Origin: Saccharum officinarum
Taxonomy: Eukaryota > Streptophyta > Magnoliopsida > Poales > Poaceae
Length of the DNA: 64,000 bases
Reading direction: 5' to 3'
NCBI GenBank assembly: GCA_020631735.1
Contig: CM036160.1
Location: 110,900,680-110,964,679 of the forward strand
The translations under genes were made by a program, and so were the position numbers. The notes beneath the pieces are model-generated. The model did not search any database, was not told the origin of the DNA, and saw only the letters and a program-made list of their open reading frames with translations. Positions within the stretch are counted from its first letter, which is position 1; the number at the start of each line of letters is the position of its first letter. This document shows, piece by piece, positions 12,595-24,812 of this stretch.

Positions 12595-13516
12595 ACTTGT
12601 TGGCCGGCCCTTGGGGAGCTGACTTGACATTTCTAACACTCTTGTGCATCCTTTGAGCTAAAGCTTCTCCCTCCCACTCATCTCTCTTGCTTGATTGCAA
12701 ATTAAAAGTGAGATTGAATGATCCCAAAGTGCATTACATAGCTTGAGGGCATCTAGTGGTACTTGTGGGTGGTTTAGCCGGTGGATTTCTTGTTACTCTT
12801 AGAGAGTACCGCTCCTAGCCGGTTTGAAGATTGTTGGAGATGTTGGCAAGAGAAGGAGATTGTTCTTGGCCACCTCCTGTTGATTATAAGAGGTTCTTGT
12901 GCTTTCCTCGGTGGAGTGCCCAAAGCAACTCTAATACATTGCGCGTGTCATTGAGTTACCTCACTTGAGAGTGGTGTCTTGCGGTGCCTTGCAGGGCGTG
13001 CCTTGAGGGGCAAGTGACTTGAGGGTCACACCGAGAAACCATCTAAATGTTGGTCGACACAACCGGTGACGTAGCTTGTCGGTGCACAAGTGAACACCGG
13101 GTGAACAAAAATATTGTGTGTCATGTCTCCCGGTGATTGGTCTTCATATTGTGTTGTTGTCAATATTGATTGATTGTATATCATCTTGGTGATTGGCAAC
13201 ATCTTCACTCCACCGTCGGTATAAGAATCACAATCCTCTCTCTTGCATTTACTTTTACTAGATTGTCTTGTGTAGCTCTAGTGGTAGCTTTGCTAGTAGT
13301 GTTGTTAGCTTGCCCACTAGTGTAAAATTAGTGACATAGCCCTTGTGTGAACTAGAGATCATAATCTACTAGACTTGTGGATAGGAGGCTTGCATCACAA
13401 CCGTAGGCTAAGCAAAACTCGCTTTACGCCGTTTGTTATTCTAACAAGTTTGCTTAGTGGTTCGTGTAGGATTTTTTATAGGCTATTCACCCCCTCTAGC
13501 CATCTAGGACCTTACA

Positions 13517-13521
13517 GCAGG
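13517..13521. repeat. Target site duplication GCAGG, right
   Basis: Matches 2984-2988. Confidence 0.93.
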
Positions 13522-13801
13522 CGGCAGCGAATAGGCGGGCGGAGCGGGGCGGTCACGGGAGCGGGGTGGTTGCGGGATGGGAGTGGGGGACGTCCTCCAA
13601 GAATCATTATCGATATATAATACCGGATCGAGCAATAATAGTGTCAATCGTCGGAATCCTAACTGATGATGTAATTCGATCCTCCTCCATCCGATCACAT
13701 GCACGTACGTTCCATGATCAAATCATTGCTAATATATTCAAATCTAATGCACCAATCCAAAATATTTTAAGTACACCAAATAATACGTTCCTGCTGAGAG
13801 A

Positions 13802-13975
13802 GTTCAACCATTGTATACCAACGACGCACGTCACGACCGACACGACCAACCACAGGATGGAATAAACGAAAAAAAGTTTCCTTCGATGTTCAACCATTGT
13901 GCACCAACGACGAATGTCACGACCCACACGACCAACCACAGGATGGAATAAACGAAAAAAAAAGTTTCCTTCGAT
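13802..13975. repeat. 86-88 bp tandem duplication
   Basis: Units 13802-13887 and 13888-13975 share the series GTTCAACCATTGT...GGATGGAATAAACG...TTTCCTTCGAT with few differences. Confidence 0.9.
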
Positions 13976-15940
13976 TTTTTTTCCTTCTTCGCGCCTCACG
14001 CGCTCCGGCCGTTCCGATCCTGCACGCCGCCTGCTCGTGTGCTCCGTGCCGCCTGCACGCCACCGCAGGACCCACCGCCTGCCCCGATGCTTCAGCCTCG
14101 CCGTCCTGGCCAGCCAAGACTACCCGCGCCGCACTTCGCCCGTTACTGTTCTGCCCAGCGCAGACCTGCGCTGCCGCTAGAGCCCCGCAAGAGTGTTTGC
14201 AACGCCGCGCCTTGCGCCTCACGTCACGCAGGAGTGCCCCCGAAACCCTGCAGGAGCGCCGCGAGTGTTGAAGCGTCGCGCCGGCCCCACACCCTAACGC
14301 TCCGTTGTCGAAGCCCGCTGCTATTCGCCGCACCAGAAGCCGCTCCAACAAGCCGCCGTTTGAGCTTGGCCAAGTCACCGGCGAGGCGACACGCAATGTG
14401 GCTGCGGTGGGCACAGGAGGTCGGGGGAACCACTCGGGCAAGCTGTCGGCCTGTCGCCCAAGACCAATCCGCCTCGCCACTGCCGCTCCGGATCTGGGCG
14501 GCTGATTTTCTCCGGCGATGGCAGCAGCGTGGGAGAGCAGCGGAGGAGGGAGCTACGATGGGAACACCGCGAGCCAGCAAAATCTCTTCGCAAGGAAGTG
14601 GGGAATGTAACGCGGGCAACATGTTCGACAAAATGTCCACGAAGAGGCTCATGCTGTGTCTCCATGCTAGCAAACCTCAAAAGCGTGTGATTGCTCTGTC
14701 AACATCTACACTGTCTTCTACTCCGTACGTCATAAAAGTTGTATTTTCCTTTCCTTCATCGTTTGTTTGCATGTGCTAAGGCCAGGACGACCTATTCTGT
14801 TCACCTAACCATGTGCAACAACATAATTTTGATCTTTCTCAGTAGCATGTGTAACTTAGATTCAATGTCTCCATGTCCAAATCGAGTGTATTTCAAGAGT
14901 TCAGCACTTGGTCAAAATTGATTTGGTTGTCATTTTCCTTATTTTTGCAACTGAAACAAATAGATGTTCTGCTCTTGAGAAACAGCAATCATGTGAGATA
15001 TATGTTCTGATTGAATTTCAAAAGGAAGTAGTTATCTGACTGAATTTATTTCATGAGAAATTTGGGAATTGTATCGGCAAAGTAGGCGCGAGCCAGGTGA
15101 TTTAAAAAAAAATTGACCGATTGTAATGAGTTGTTGTGCCAGCAGTAGATTAAGGTTAGTTGTTGATTCACTATTTTTTCCTAGCTGATGGATAAGTAAG
15201 AAGAGATGAGAATGCAACACCCTTTTTGGACAGTGAGAGGGGAATGAGTCTATGTCACACATGCTTCAGCACATGGTCCTCTATGAAGCTAAACGGGTGA
15301 TAAGAGGATGATATGCTGCTGGTGAACTGGTGACCTATACTACTACAGCCACATCAAGTATTTTTGTGTTGTTTCGGATGTTTTCTTTCTTACTGCAGGT
15401 GTAAGGGTCGAATAATGCCTCTTTTAGTTTTGTTGCATTGTTCTAATCATCAGGACAATGGTTAAATTTGTATTCTGTTGGTACAGCAGGGCTAGCATGC
15501 TTGGAGCCTTCAAAAATCACTGCACAATCCAAAGTATTTTTGTGGCTCGAATAACGGTGTCAAATATCATATGATCTATATATGCTTTGCAGACGCATAT
15601 ATTATTTTTTGGTTGGTTGAATTGTGTTTCTAGATCACACCATAGCATAAGCACGTGCCAATATACTAGTTATTAATAATTAGCCCTGACTGCTGTCGTC
15701 GACTGGCAATGCAAGAATGATTCTCCGTACGTGGTATTTGTACACGTACGCGTGTACCAACTCCGCTACGTACTAGCGGCCGTTTGTGTTAGTGTCGTTA
15801 CCGTTCGTCTTCGCGTAATTTAATCCAGCCTGTACGTGTGCTTTGCATATTGCCGCATGCCATGTGCCTTTAGATACGGCAATGTCGTCGCCGCCGCGCG
15901 TGCACGTGGAGATATGCAAAAATTTTTGTTCAATTAGTAA
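13976..15940. other. GC-rich island (13980-14600) then AT-rich intergenic DNA
   Basis: 13980-14600 is very GC-rich and open in several frames on both strands, but the translations are Pro/Ala/Arg-rich and show no domain I recognise. This is what high GC alone produces. From 14700 to 15940 I see no gene. It may be a captured gene fragment or an old first exon. Confidence 0.4.
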
Positions 15941-16284
15941 GGCGTGTTTAGATCAAAAACTTTTCATGAAAAACTACAGTAACGAATCTTGTAACACATG
16001 CATGGAGCATTAAACATAGACGAAAAAAAACTAATTGCACAGTTTAGTTGGAAATCGCGAGACGAACGTTTTGAGCCTAATTAATCTGTAATTTGACACT
16101 AAAGTGCTACAGTAACAAATATGCTAATGACGGATTAATTAGGCTTAATAAATTCGTCTCGCGGTTTCGAGGCAAGTTATATAATTAGTTTTTTTTATTA
16201 GTATCCGAAAACCCTTTCTGACATCGCACGGAATATCCGATGTGACATTTTCCCAAAAACTTTTCACCCAACTAAACCCACCCT
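15941..16284. mobile_element. Tourist-like MITE, copy 1
   Basis: Ends GGCGTGTTTAGATC and (inverted) GGGTGGGTTTAGTTGG are imperfect terminal inverted repeats. The interior carries GAGACGAACGTTTTGAGCC and its inverted counterpart GGCTTAATAAATTCGTCTCG. A TAA duplication on both sides is possible. Related to the elements at 29201, 46041 and 53285. The PIF/Harbinger assignment is inferred from end sequence and 3-bp duplications. Confidence 0.75.
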
Positions 16285-16410
16285 TAATTATATTTTGTGC
16301 GGGCGAAAAGGTCGAGTTAGGTTAGTTGTTTCCGTACGTGCATCTATTACTAGCTCTTTGTTGTATCTAACTAGCAGAGGTTATTATTAGGGGTTCTCAT
16401 CCCCATCCAG

Positions 16411-16545
16411 GCCTTGTTTGGATGCATGTGTGTTTACTTCAATCCACATGTGTTGGAGTGGAATGGAATAAAATTTAGTTCAATTCTACTTCAATCCACT
16501 TCAATACATGTGGATTGATATGAATACATGCGCATCCAAACAAGA
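16411..16545. mobile_element. Short MITE with GCCTTGTTTGGATG ends
   Basis: Left end GCCTTGTTTGGATGCATGTG and right end CATGCGCATCCAAACAAG are inverted repeats about 135 bp apart. A truncated relative lies at 55864-55945. Confidence 0.65.
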
Positions 16546-16756
16546 TTCTATGGAGCTCAACTCATTTGTAGCTCTAGCAGTGAACCAATAAAATACCACT
16601 TGCAGTGTTGTCGTGTAGGGATATACAATGTATATATATATATATATACCTCCGTCTTTGATTCAGGGGCGCGTTAATTAGGTCTGGAAAAGGTTTCTGA
16701 ATTTACAAGCGCGTAAGGAAGTATAATAATCCACATTATTATCCTGCACGCTAGAG

Positions 16757-17641
16757 ATGTTCTCGTTCATCCCTCGGAGCTCTCTTGCCCGTCAGGGTGG
16801 ATTCAGAGGACACCGAGGAAGTGAATCAGCCAATCTGTACTACGAATATGCTCGGGAGAAATGCATGGAGATGCATGTTGTTGCTCGGAAGCAGATAAGC
16901 CTCGACAGCTTTGTCATTCAATCCATAAGTTCAGACTCACCGAAACTACAGTTCCATGGGGTTTGGATGATGCACAATCTTCTGCGCAAGGAGCCATCCA
17001 GGACACAGCTCCTTTCAAAGCTCCACAGAGATGCAAACGCAACAGCTAGATTGATCAACATGCTAGAGTGGAGAAGCCCAGAGGACGCGACCATCAGATT
17101 ATTCGCCGCAAAGGTCACTGCTAGTGCTATGCTTGCCGGGACGCTCCGGATCATCTCAATCCCCGGGGCCATGCAAGCATTCTCTGCCCTTCTGGATGCT
17201 GATAGTGATGGAATTGAGACTGAGAGTGGAGAACCCGAGGATAGTCTTCCCGCGCTGGCACTGTCAATTTTTGACAGTTTGGCCAGTGACAATAGCTATT
17301 ATTTTCACAGCAATTGCCTAAAGATCAGCAAAGAAGCGGATGATCTTATCCCAAAGATAGTGCAGTTTACATACTACAAAGACGATGGCAATGGCACGCG
17401 AGAGCAGAACATCAATGAGGCGGCTACGGCGGCTGTGCAAAGGAGATTTTTGATGGGCTCAGCACTCCAGCTGCTAGGTAAGCTCTCAAGCGTCGGTGGG
17501 AAGATTGGTACGCGGCTAAGGCACGAGCTCATGGAACATCCGACCCTACAGATGAATCTTGCAGCGATCTTGGACGACAGGTTCAGCAGCCAAGAAGCAA
17601 GGAAGCTAGCAATAGCTGTCCTAAGAAACCTTGCCATGTAG
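16757..17641 (+). CDS. Armadillo-type repeat protein (grass BLE2-like family), probably truncated
   Basis: A single open frame of 294 codons. The sequence is helical and leucine-rich with armadillo-like stretches such as LQFHGVWMMHNLL (about 71-83), ATARLINMLEW (about 100-110) and EARKLAIAVLRNLA at the C terminus. The segment from KCMEMHVVARKQISLDSF onward resembles a grass-specific family of armadillo-fold proteins often labelled BLE2-like (from memory). Those are usually much longer, with membrane segments before this region and more repeats after it, so this copy looks cut at both ends. No membrane segment or signal peptide is visible. A TATATA run at 16629-16648 could serve as promoter, and AATAAA follows the stop by 35 bases. 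Function unknown. Low GC bias and intact frame favour a real or recently real gene. Confidence 0.6.
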   Translation: MFSFIPRSSLARQGGFRGHRGSESANLYYEYAREKCMEMHVVARKQISLDSFVIQSISSDSPKLQFHGVWMMHNLLRKEPSRTQLLSKLHRDANATARLINMLEWRSPEDATIRLFAAKVTASAMLAGTLRIISIPGAMQAFSALLDADSDGIETESGEPEDSLPALALSIFDSLASDNSYYFHSNCLKISKEADDLIPKIVQFTYYKDDGNGTREQNINEAATAAVQRRFLMGSALQLLGKLSSVGGKIGTRLRHELMEHPTLQMNLAAILDDRFSSQEARKLAIAVLRNLAM

Positions 17642-17675
17642 TTGTCCTTCCATATATGTACTTGTCATGTTTTCT

Positions 17676-17681
17676 AATAAA
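17676..17681 (+). terminator. Polyadenylation signal AATAAA
   Basis: AATAAA 35 bases after the stop of the armadillo-type gene. Confidence 0.4.
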
Positions 17682-17876
17682 GATATGTCCACAAGCAACA
17701 AGTATATAAGTAAGAAATAAGGTTTATGCCACCCATCCTTTATGAAGTCAAGTTTATAGTTTGGTATGATTTTACTTTTCTTTTCGTGTGTGGCATTTTA
17801 AAACACATCAAACTCATAGGAAGATTGAGCAGCAAACCATGGAAGAGAGAGAGAGGAGGCAGGGCAGGGCAGGGTC

Positions 17877-19075
17877 GTGCGACTGTATAGCCCGCAGCGT
17901 ACCCTTGTTCGGCCTCAGCCGCGTCTCGCCCACCCACTAATCCCGCTCTCGCCACGACGTGCCCACCTCCTTTCTAGTCGCTGCCGACCTGGCGCTGGCG
18001 GCGGCGCCTACCTCCAGTCCCAGGCTCCCACACGGACGGCCACGTGCCATGCCGCCTCGCCAACACGATGTTCCGCCGGTGGCTGCACGTCACGGTCAAC
18101 GGGGTCACCTGTATGTGTATCTGCGTTCTGTTAGATCGAGATCAACACAAATGATGATCTAACCTAGTCAAAAGATCACATCATGATCATGAAACACGGA
18201 CCTTGGGGTTCCGCCATCGGTTGGGTAGGGATGTGAGGACGGTACTGTTTGGTAGTGTAGCGTCGACCTTCAGGGCGCCAGCGGCACTGGTCAATCACCT
18301 TGGCCAGTGCCAGAGTCAGAGAAGAAGGGCGGCGGCCTTCGAGTCGATCCAGCTCCCTGTTAGGATCGAAAAGTATCGGGGTGGGCTATTTCTCAGTTGT
18401 GCGTTGGCCAAAGGAGAAGCCGGGCCACCCCTTTTAATATGGCGCTGCTCGACTCGGGGCCGTAACCATTGGTTGGTTTGGGTGCTACAGATCGTCGCGC
18501 GTGTGGAGTTTCCACCGACTAACTCGGTCAGGGGAAACGGTCCACCGACTAACTCGGCCAGGGGAAACGGTCTTTGACCCTGTACCCCTTCGTAACGGCT
18601 CGAGCCAGAGATCAATTAATTCCAACACGTTCCATCCCCCGCTCGCCTGGCACCTGGCGCGACGTTGGTTCGTCTGTGCTCGCCTTCGGTGCCTCGCTGT
18701 GCATCTGCTGCATGCCGACCACGAACCCGTCCTACGTGTCTTCTTCTTGATGCAAGGTATCTCCGATGCAAGCCATCAGGGTGCCGGTGACCATTCTGCC
18801 GGTGTTGCAGCGAGCGCTGCGTAGGTAGTTGTTGTCGCCGGCGATCTTCACTCGGCCTCTGCCTCTATCGTTCTCTTCTCTTGTTCTAGATAAAGTGCTC
18901 GGATGGTACAAAGGGCGGTACAGAGAGGCCTGCATGCCGCTACTGTCATTCTCCTATTCTCGTTTTTAGAGCAAAGTGCGGATAACGTGTAAGGAGCGAA
19001 GGTAAATGTACGAGATAGGAAGAACTGTTCAGAGACTGTTCTCAAAGAATATGCCCTTTGAGAGTAAATTTAACT
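17877..19075. repeat. Dispersed repeat X, copy A
   Basis: Shares long stretches with copy B (38817-39552 plus 41547-42030), for example CCACCTCCTTTCTAGTCGCT, the segment ATGATCATGAAACAC, TTTTAATATGGCGCTGCTCG and the final AAAGAATATGCCCTTT. Copy C (42776-43110) lacks the middle 500 bp or so. The frames present are short and not conserved as protein. No element ends or coding domain recognised. Confidence 0.75.
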
Positions 19076-21130
19076 GTCTCATTTCCCGAAGACCGTCAGA
19101 AGATACAAAAGTAAGTCTCATTTGCCATGTCATGTGCATATTAACAACTAGAATTGACAGTTGAACCCCGCACAGCCAGCCGGCCACGTCGCCCCAAATT
19201 CTCTGATTGGACCACATCAGCGCCACATCAGCTGCTTCTCTTCCTATTGGTCCACCTCAGCTCAATCACTCCCCGGACATCTACAGTCCGCCGGTAGAAA
19301 ATATCTCCCTCTCTCTCTCTCCCGTCTCTTCCCTTCCCCTCCCTCTCCCTTCCACCCGATCTCTCCAGAAGTGGACAACGCGGCGGCGCGGGCAGCATCC
19401 GCCGGTGCCGATGCCCCGGGCCGGCGGCCACCCTCCGCCTCCTCCTCCTCTCCTCCATCCTCCGTGCGGGCTCCCCTCTCCCTCTCGCTCTCTCTAATCT
19501 CCGGTTTCGCTTCCTCTCTCACTCTCCTCGCACGACCTGGGCGACTATGGCGGCGACGTTGCTCGGCGTGGTGGCTGTCACCCTTCTCCGTCCCTCCTCC
19601 TCGCGTGGCATGGACGGTGCGCCATGTTGGGCCGCCTCCTTCCTGCTATTTCCACCTGTTGGTGCCGTCACCAAACCCTAGCTGCCATTTTTTTGGGTAT
19701 TATTGTCTAATGCTTCATATCTGCCTGATGCTTTCGTTAACTCTGAGAAGTAATACGATTTCTAGATGCAGGTTCTAGCTTCAAAAAACAGGAACAAAAA
19801 TCCCTGCGATGGTCCACAATTTCAGAGCAGCAAAGTGAAGACCTAAAATGCAAGGTGAGTGCTTCTGTGTAGTGTTTTGCCCCATGCTCCCATTCATATT
19901 TGTCTGTACTTCACTCATAAATGATTGTTTTTGCATTTAGAATGAGAGAACTTTCGGCAGTTTAGACTTTCTTAGTTGAAATCTTTTTATGTTGTGCCGG
20001 TTGGTGCTAAATTTTCTTATGTTGTGCCGGTTGGTGCTTTCTGTGTTAGAGCAGATGAAGAAAGAGAGTTTCTAGCCCACCAAATTTCACCTTGCTCCTG
20101 CCCTCCTTAGGTCAGTAGTCTGTCTTCGTCCCTACTAGCATATTTGTGTTATTCCTTTGTGTAAACAAGTTCAAAGGATTTGTTCTCAAGATGTATATAA
20201 TTAAAACTGGGTTTAGCAATTTGATTACCAACAGACTATTTACCAAAAAAAAGAAATAGATGCTATTTGCTCTATGTCTCCAGAAAGCTACCAGTGTATA
20301 TGGAAGGGATATATTTTAATTGTTGGGTGGTTTCCCGTTATTCTATAATCAAACGTGTTGCATGCTACGTTTCATTCTGATTGTACCGGGCTATCTGAAG
20401 GTTCCACCTACGATAAGCTAATTGAAAAAAAAATGTTGTCAAGTATGCATCATTTGTATATGATCTTCCTGGTTACACTAACTCATCCTCCAAATTTGTT
20501 GTCTGCATTTGGGTTCATGCAACAACAAGTGATGGTTTAGGAGATCTTCTCTGAACAATATTAATTAGCCTTTGCTATCTTGTTTATTAACAAACCCTTC
20601 TGAAATTTATCTTTGGGAACTACGTTCCATCAGTATCTTTAGAGGCACTAATGCAAGATTTTTACTACGTAATGCGATTTCCATGCAGGCTATTGCTGCT
20701 TCCTGAGCCTCCAAAGGTGAAAAATCCTTGTACCAGAATATGTAAAAACAGGTATTTGCATTATCACTGAAATGCACTATGAGAACAGGTATGTGCATTA
20801 TTACAGAATATATCTGTTCTTACAAACAAATAAATATATGCAGATTAGGAACATAGATCTACATGGTCTTATGAATAAAATAGGTTACGTAAGTTCTTTA
20901 TACTCCCATGTTACAGAATATATTTGTTTCTCTCTCATTTTCCTCTCTTTCTCTACTTCCTTCCTGAAGGAGAAGATTTATATTTCGTAATTTGGGTTTC
21001 CATGCACACAATTACCTCAGAAATTTCATTTTTGTATGCTGCTTTGTACACCAGATTCGCTGCTGATTTGAGTGCTATATGCTTGTGAAACCTATTGTTT
21101 TTTTCCAAAGGTTGATTATACATTGATGCC
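19076..21130. other. CT-rich, GC-rich island and intron-like AT-rich DNA
   Basis: 19301-19370 is a polypyrimidine tract (CT/CCT repeats), followed to 19600 by GC-rich sequence resembling a plant 5' leader or first exon, but no recognised protein. Possible splice signals occur (for example AAG followed by GTGAGT near 19853). No coding exon can be supported from 19800 to 21130. Confidence 0.35.
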
Positions 21131-21142
21131 ACACTGTCAACT

Positions 21143-22900
21143 GACAACAGTCCAGGTTATTGAAATCTTTGCTGTTCTAAAGCCTGTGATGAAAGTGATG
21201 TCTCATGTTACTTGGGAATATTGGTTGATGATCTTCAAAGGTCCACAGCATATTTATACACCATCCCCTTCCCTATGTTCTCCTAAATGCAGTTTCTTGC
21301 CACTGCGGCCCTCGGCTCCTATCTATATTCTTTTTTGTATGTGCGAACACTTTTATTTATTCTCAAATGAATATCTCTTCTCAGTTTCATGTTATGCTTG
21401 CCCGACTTAAAGAGGTTTTTGAGGCTCTCTCTCGGTTCCCTTATTTTTCAATTCCTTTTCTTATTATCCTCCTATGCTTTCATGGTTCAGATGACAACTA
21501 TCAGATTGCTAATTCTTTGTAAATGGGATGGGGTCTGTCCATTACATGTTGTGGTTACCTAACTAGAGCGATCAAATGATGTCGTTTTGTTTATTGCTGA
21601 GGCTACCTGTTACATAACTTTTTTGCACTTTTCAGTCCTAACTCCTAATTGACGATGGATAGACAAGACATCCTATCGTGCTTCTCTCTATGCCCTAGAA
21701 TTGCATTGCCGATCTGATTTGGTGCATATCCCGTATGTGTGCCGCCCTACCAGAATCGTTGTGTTTGGAGCAGCAAACTGCATGTGCTCGTCGCTGGTTG
21801 GAGTCCTATATGTTCAAGATTTCCTTCTGCTGCTCTTGGTTCAGTTTTTTGGTTGTTTTACATGAACTTGATTCGTTCTTTGTTAAGTTCTTTAGATTGG
21901 AACATGTTTCTCGCTTGTCCGGCCATCCACATCTCCCTAGAATCTCTCTACTGTCTGATTCTAAGTCAAGCGACAATTGTCCAGGTTATGGAAATCTTTG
22001 ACGTTCTAAAGCCTGTGACGAAAATGAGGTTTCATGTTACTTGGGAATATGGGTCGATGATCTTGAAAGGTCCACAGCATGTTTATACAACATCCCCTTC
22101 CCTATGTCCTCCTAAAGGCAGTTTCTTGGCACTGCATCCCTCTCCATCTATCTATATGCTTTTCTGTATGTTCCAACACCTTTATTTTTAAAATGAATGC
22201 CTCTTCTCATCAGTTCCATGTTATGCTTGCCTGACTTAAACAGATTTTTTTTAGCCTATGTCTTTGTTCCCTTATTTTTTAATTCCTTTTCTTATTATCC
22301 TGCTATGCTTCTTCCTGTTCCATTATATGCTATGGTAACCTAACTAAAGTGATCAAATGATGTCATTCTGTTTATTTCTGAGGCTCCCTCTTACTTCAAT
22401 TCTTTTTTTTCAATTTTCCAATCCTAACTCCTACTCCCTCCGTCCATAAAAACATGCAATTCTCGCTTTTCGAGAAGTCAAACAGTTTGAACTTTGACTA
22501 AATTTATATAAAAAAATACTAATATTTATAATACAAAATAAGTATCATTAGATTAGTTATAGAATATATTTTTTTAATAAATATATTTGGAGACATAAAT
22601 GTTAATACTATTTACTATAAACTTGGTCAAACTTGAGTCAGTTTGACTGGCACGCTTCCCATAATTGCTTGTTTTGTTGGACGGAGGGAGTAATTGATAA
22701 TGGGACAGACAGGACATCCTATCGTACTTCTTTGTATGCCCTACGATTACCTTGCCGATCTGCTTCGGTGCATATCCCGTATGTATGCTGCCCTATCAGG
22801 ATCCTTGTGTTTGGGGCAGTAAACTGTGTGTGTTCCTCGTGGGTTGGGGTCTTATCTGTTCAAGATTTCCTTATGTAGGTCTTGGTTCAATTTTTGATTT
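21143..22900. repeat. Tandemly duplicated non-coding block, unit about 0.8-1 kb
   Basis: 21143-21300 matches 21975-22140 (AAAGGTCCACAGCAT, CATCCCCTTCCCTATGT), and 21640-21850 matches 22690-22890 (AGACAAGACATCCTATCG or its variant, GGTGCATATCCCGTATGT). Two divergent units are present, the second carrying a Stowaway MITE. Open frames here are not conserved between the copies, so no protein is proposed. Confidence 0.85.
22434..22690. mobile_element. Stowaway MITE 1
   Basis: Terminal inverted repeats CTCCCTCCGTCC and GGACGGAGGGAG, flanked by TA at 22432-22433 and 22691-22692. The other unit of the tandem block (near 21648) has the uninterrupted empty site CTCCTAATTGA, which proves insertion after duplication. 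Tc1/mariner-derived non-autonomous element. Confidence 0.95.
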
Positions 22901-24812
22901 GTTTTACCTAGACCTGATTTGTTGTACGTTGGATTCAATCAATGTACATGTGACGGTTGTTTATAGTTTTTTGTTACAGGGCAGTAATGCTTTACTTCAT
23001 TTCTGGTTCAGTCATTTTAAATCTATGATACTACAAATTCAATATATGGTTGATGCATTATATTTCAGCATTCCTATATGTTTCCTAGCAAAACTTAATC
23101 CGTCCTTTTCACAGGACCAGGGAATCCTCCTTCAACAACATGAATAGATACCGATTTTTTATCTGACTCATTGCATGGAGTACAGAATATGGCTCCACTA
23201 AGATTCCATTGAACACACAATTCACAGACATACCAATTTCGGCGCGCTCACATACAGCATGCACAATCCTCCCTTGTGAAAAGTATGGTAATCATGTGAT
23301 GCCATTTGTCATCCTATTTTTATTTATCATTATACATGCACACCATTGATTCTTTATCTAACAGAGATATTTGCAGATGTCATTGGTTTCATCATTGATA
23401 TTTAGCCACCAGTTCCAATATAGTTTCCAGAGGCAACGACAAGCTAGCTACCCTTAAAGAGGTGCTCATAAAGGATATGTAGTAAGTGTTTTTACCTAAA
23501 AAGAGCTCTCAGTACTTGGTCACCACCTTGCATCTTCATAGTAATTTTTTTTAAATCGACATATGGAGGGAAAATGTTGTTCCCATATTTTGCAACGACA
23601 CAGAGCTCAAAGTAACCTTATGGGGTGCACAAGCTAAGGATTTCAACATTGATAGTGTTTGTTGCCTGCTTTCAAAAAAACCCTGTAAGTTTTCCTTTCA
23701 CAGATATAGCAGCTCTGTATCTCAAGCCTGTATATAACAATGGACACTCGAAAATGTGCTTCCACTTGGCTAACAACTTTGAACAGTAGTTCCCATTTGT
23801 ATTTTTTATGTGCTTATCACCACAACTTTGAATGCCCCTATTTAAGTACTAATCTTTGTAGCTCAGAACCAGCAAAATATCTGAATGCTTATGTGGATGT
23901 TCCATGACCATTATAGAGGTACATGATTCAGAAGAAAGCCATGTATGTCCTTTAAAAATTTGTGCTAAATGACCAAGTACATACCTCTCATGAATAATTC
24001 TTATATATATTTTAATTACATGTCAAAACTACATTTACCAGTTGCTACTTACCTGGAAAGTACTATATGACTACTAGCTAATTTCATATTCACCGATTCT
24101 CTCTTCATACACTACACATAGTACATCTCATCGTACACTTTGTTACGCACCCTGATTATCAGTGTTTCCATATAGCTACCCTTTTTCAAACTCTAGAAAC
24201 TCCAGAGCAGCAACTGCTACTTACTGAGGACGGCGCTCCAATCAAATGACAAGATCATCAACTTTTGTACCGCTTATTGCCCAAGGTACAGATCCTCTGC
24301 CTCCACCCATTGTGTGATCACACCTTAAGCTTTACTTAACTGGTTCGGCTAAATTTCTTAGTCCCTTGCTAACATCTCTTTTACCCTCCTTTTTAGTTGT
24401 TACCTATTTCTAGATTGACGTCCCGTAAAAAAAAGAAAATCTTAATAGTTGCATGTCTAAACCTAGACATGTGTGCTGACGTACGTATCTCTTCCAAATT
24501 CATATCTATGATTTCAAAACATGTATGCCATACACAAATTACTGTGAATTTGCAGCATTTGATAATCCCTATGACACTGGAATTAGCCACCTATAGGTCC
24601 AAAAAAATTTATAGTTTACAATAGCCTTCATAATTAACATATCTATTTTATCATAGCTATGTGTAGTGGCTCAAATTATCCTATTTTGTCATAACTAGGT
24701 GTTATGAGTTTAGGGAACACACATGAACATAAATTTCTTTTCACATAACCATTCGACATATAATGTTCCAATCACAACAATACTACTTATCTGTTTTCGT
24801 TCAAGATCGGAG
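22901..24812. other. AT-rich intergenic or intronic DNA, nothing recognised
   Basis: No conserved frame, RNA gene or terminal repeat seen. Confidence 0.5.

Larger units (their letters stand above)
2989..13516 (+). mobile_element. Ty1/Copia LTR retrotransposon, long-LTR (Maximus/SIRE-like), non-functional
   Basis: Two TG...CA-bounded LTRs (1926 and 2180 bp) flank an internal region in the order primer binding site, gag, protease, integrase, reverse transcriptase, RNase H, polypurine tract. Integrase before reverse transcriptase defines Copia. The long gag with coiled coil and zinc knuckles, the LTRs of about 2 kb and a 1.1 kb non-coding stretch with several AAGGGGGAG tracts before the 3' LTR fit the Maximus/SIRE lineage; the lineage is an inference. 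Flanked by the 5-bp duplication GCAGG. Pol has at least seven in-frame stops, so the copy cannot move by itself. The two LTRs differ by about 250 bp in length. Confidence 0.95.
11337..13516 (+). repeat. Copia 3' LTR
   Basis: Begins TGAAAGTTCCTAG and ends GACCTTACA. It is the longer LTR (2180 bp) and retains about 165 bp missing from the 5' LTR at 4880. It differs from the 5' LTR by many substitutions, so the insertion is not recent. Confidence 0.95.

Noticed and set aside
12004..12639. 211-codon minus-strand frame in the 3' LTR
   Set aside because: Produced by the palindromic GC-rich array; repeats ATDA/TDAS-like strings on both strands and is not open in the 5' LTR.
20355..23147. Several 60-150 codon frames in 20.3-23.1 kb as genes
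   Set aside because: They are not conserved between the two units of the tandem duplication, and one includes MITE sequence.
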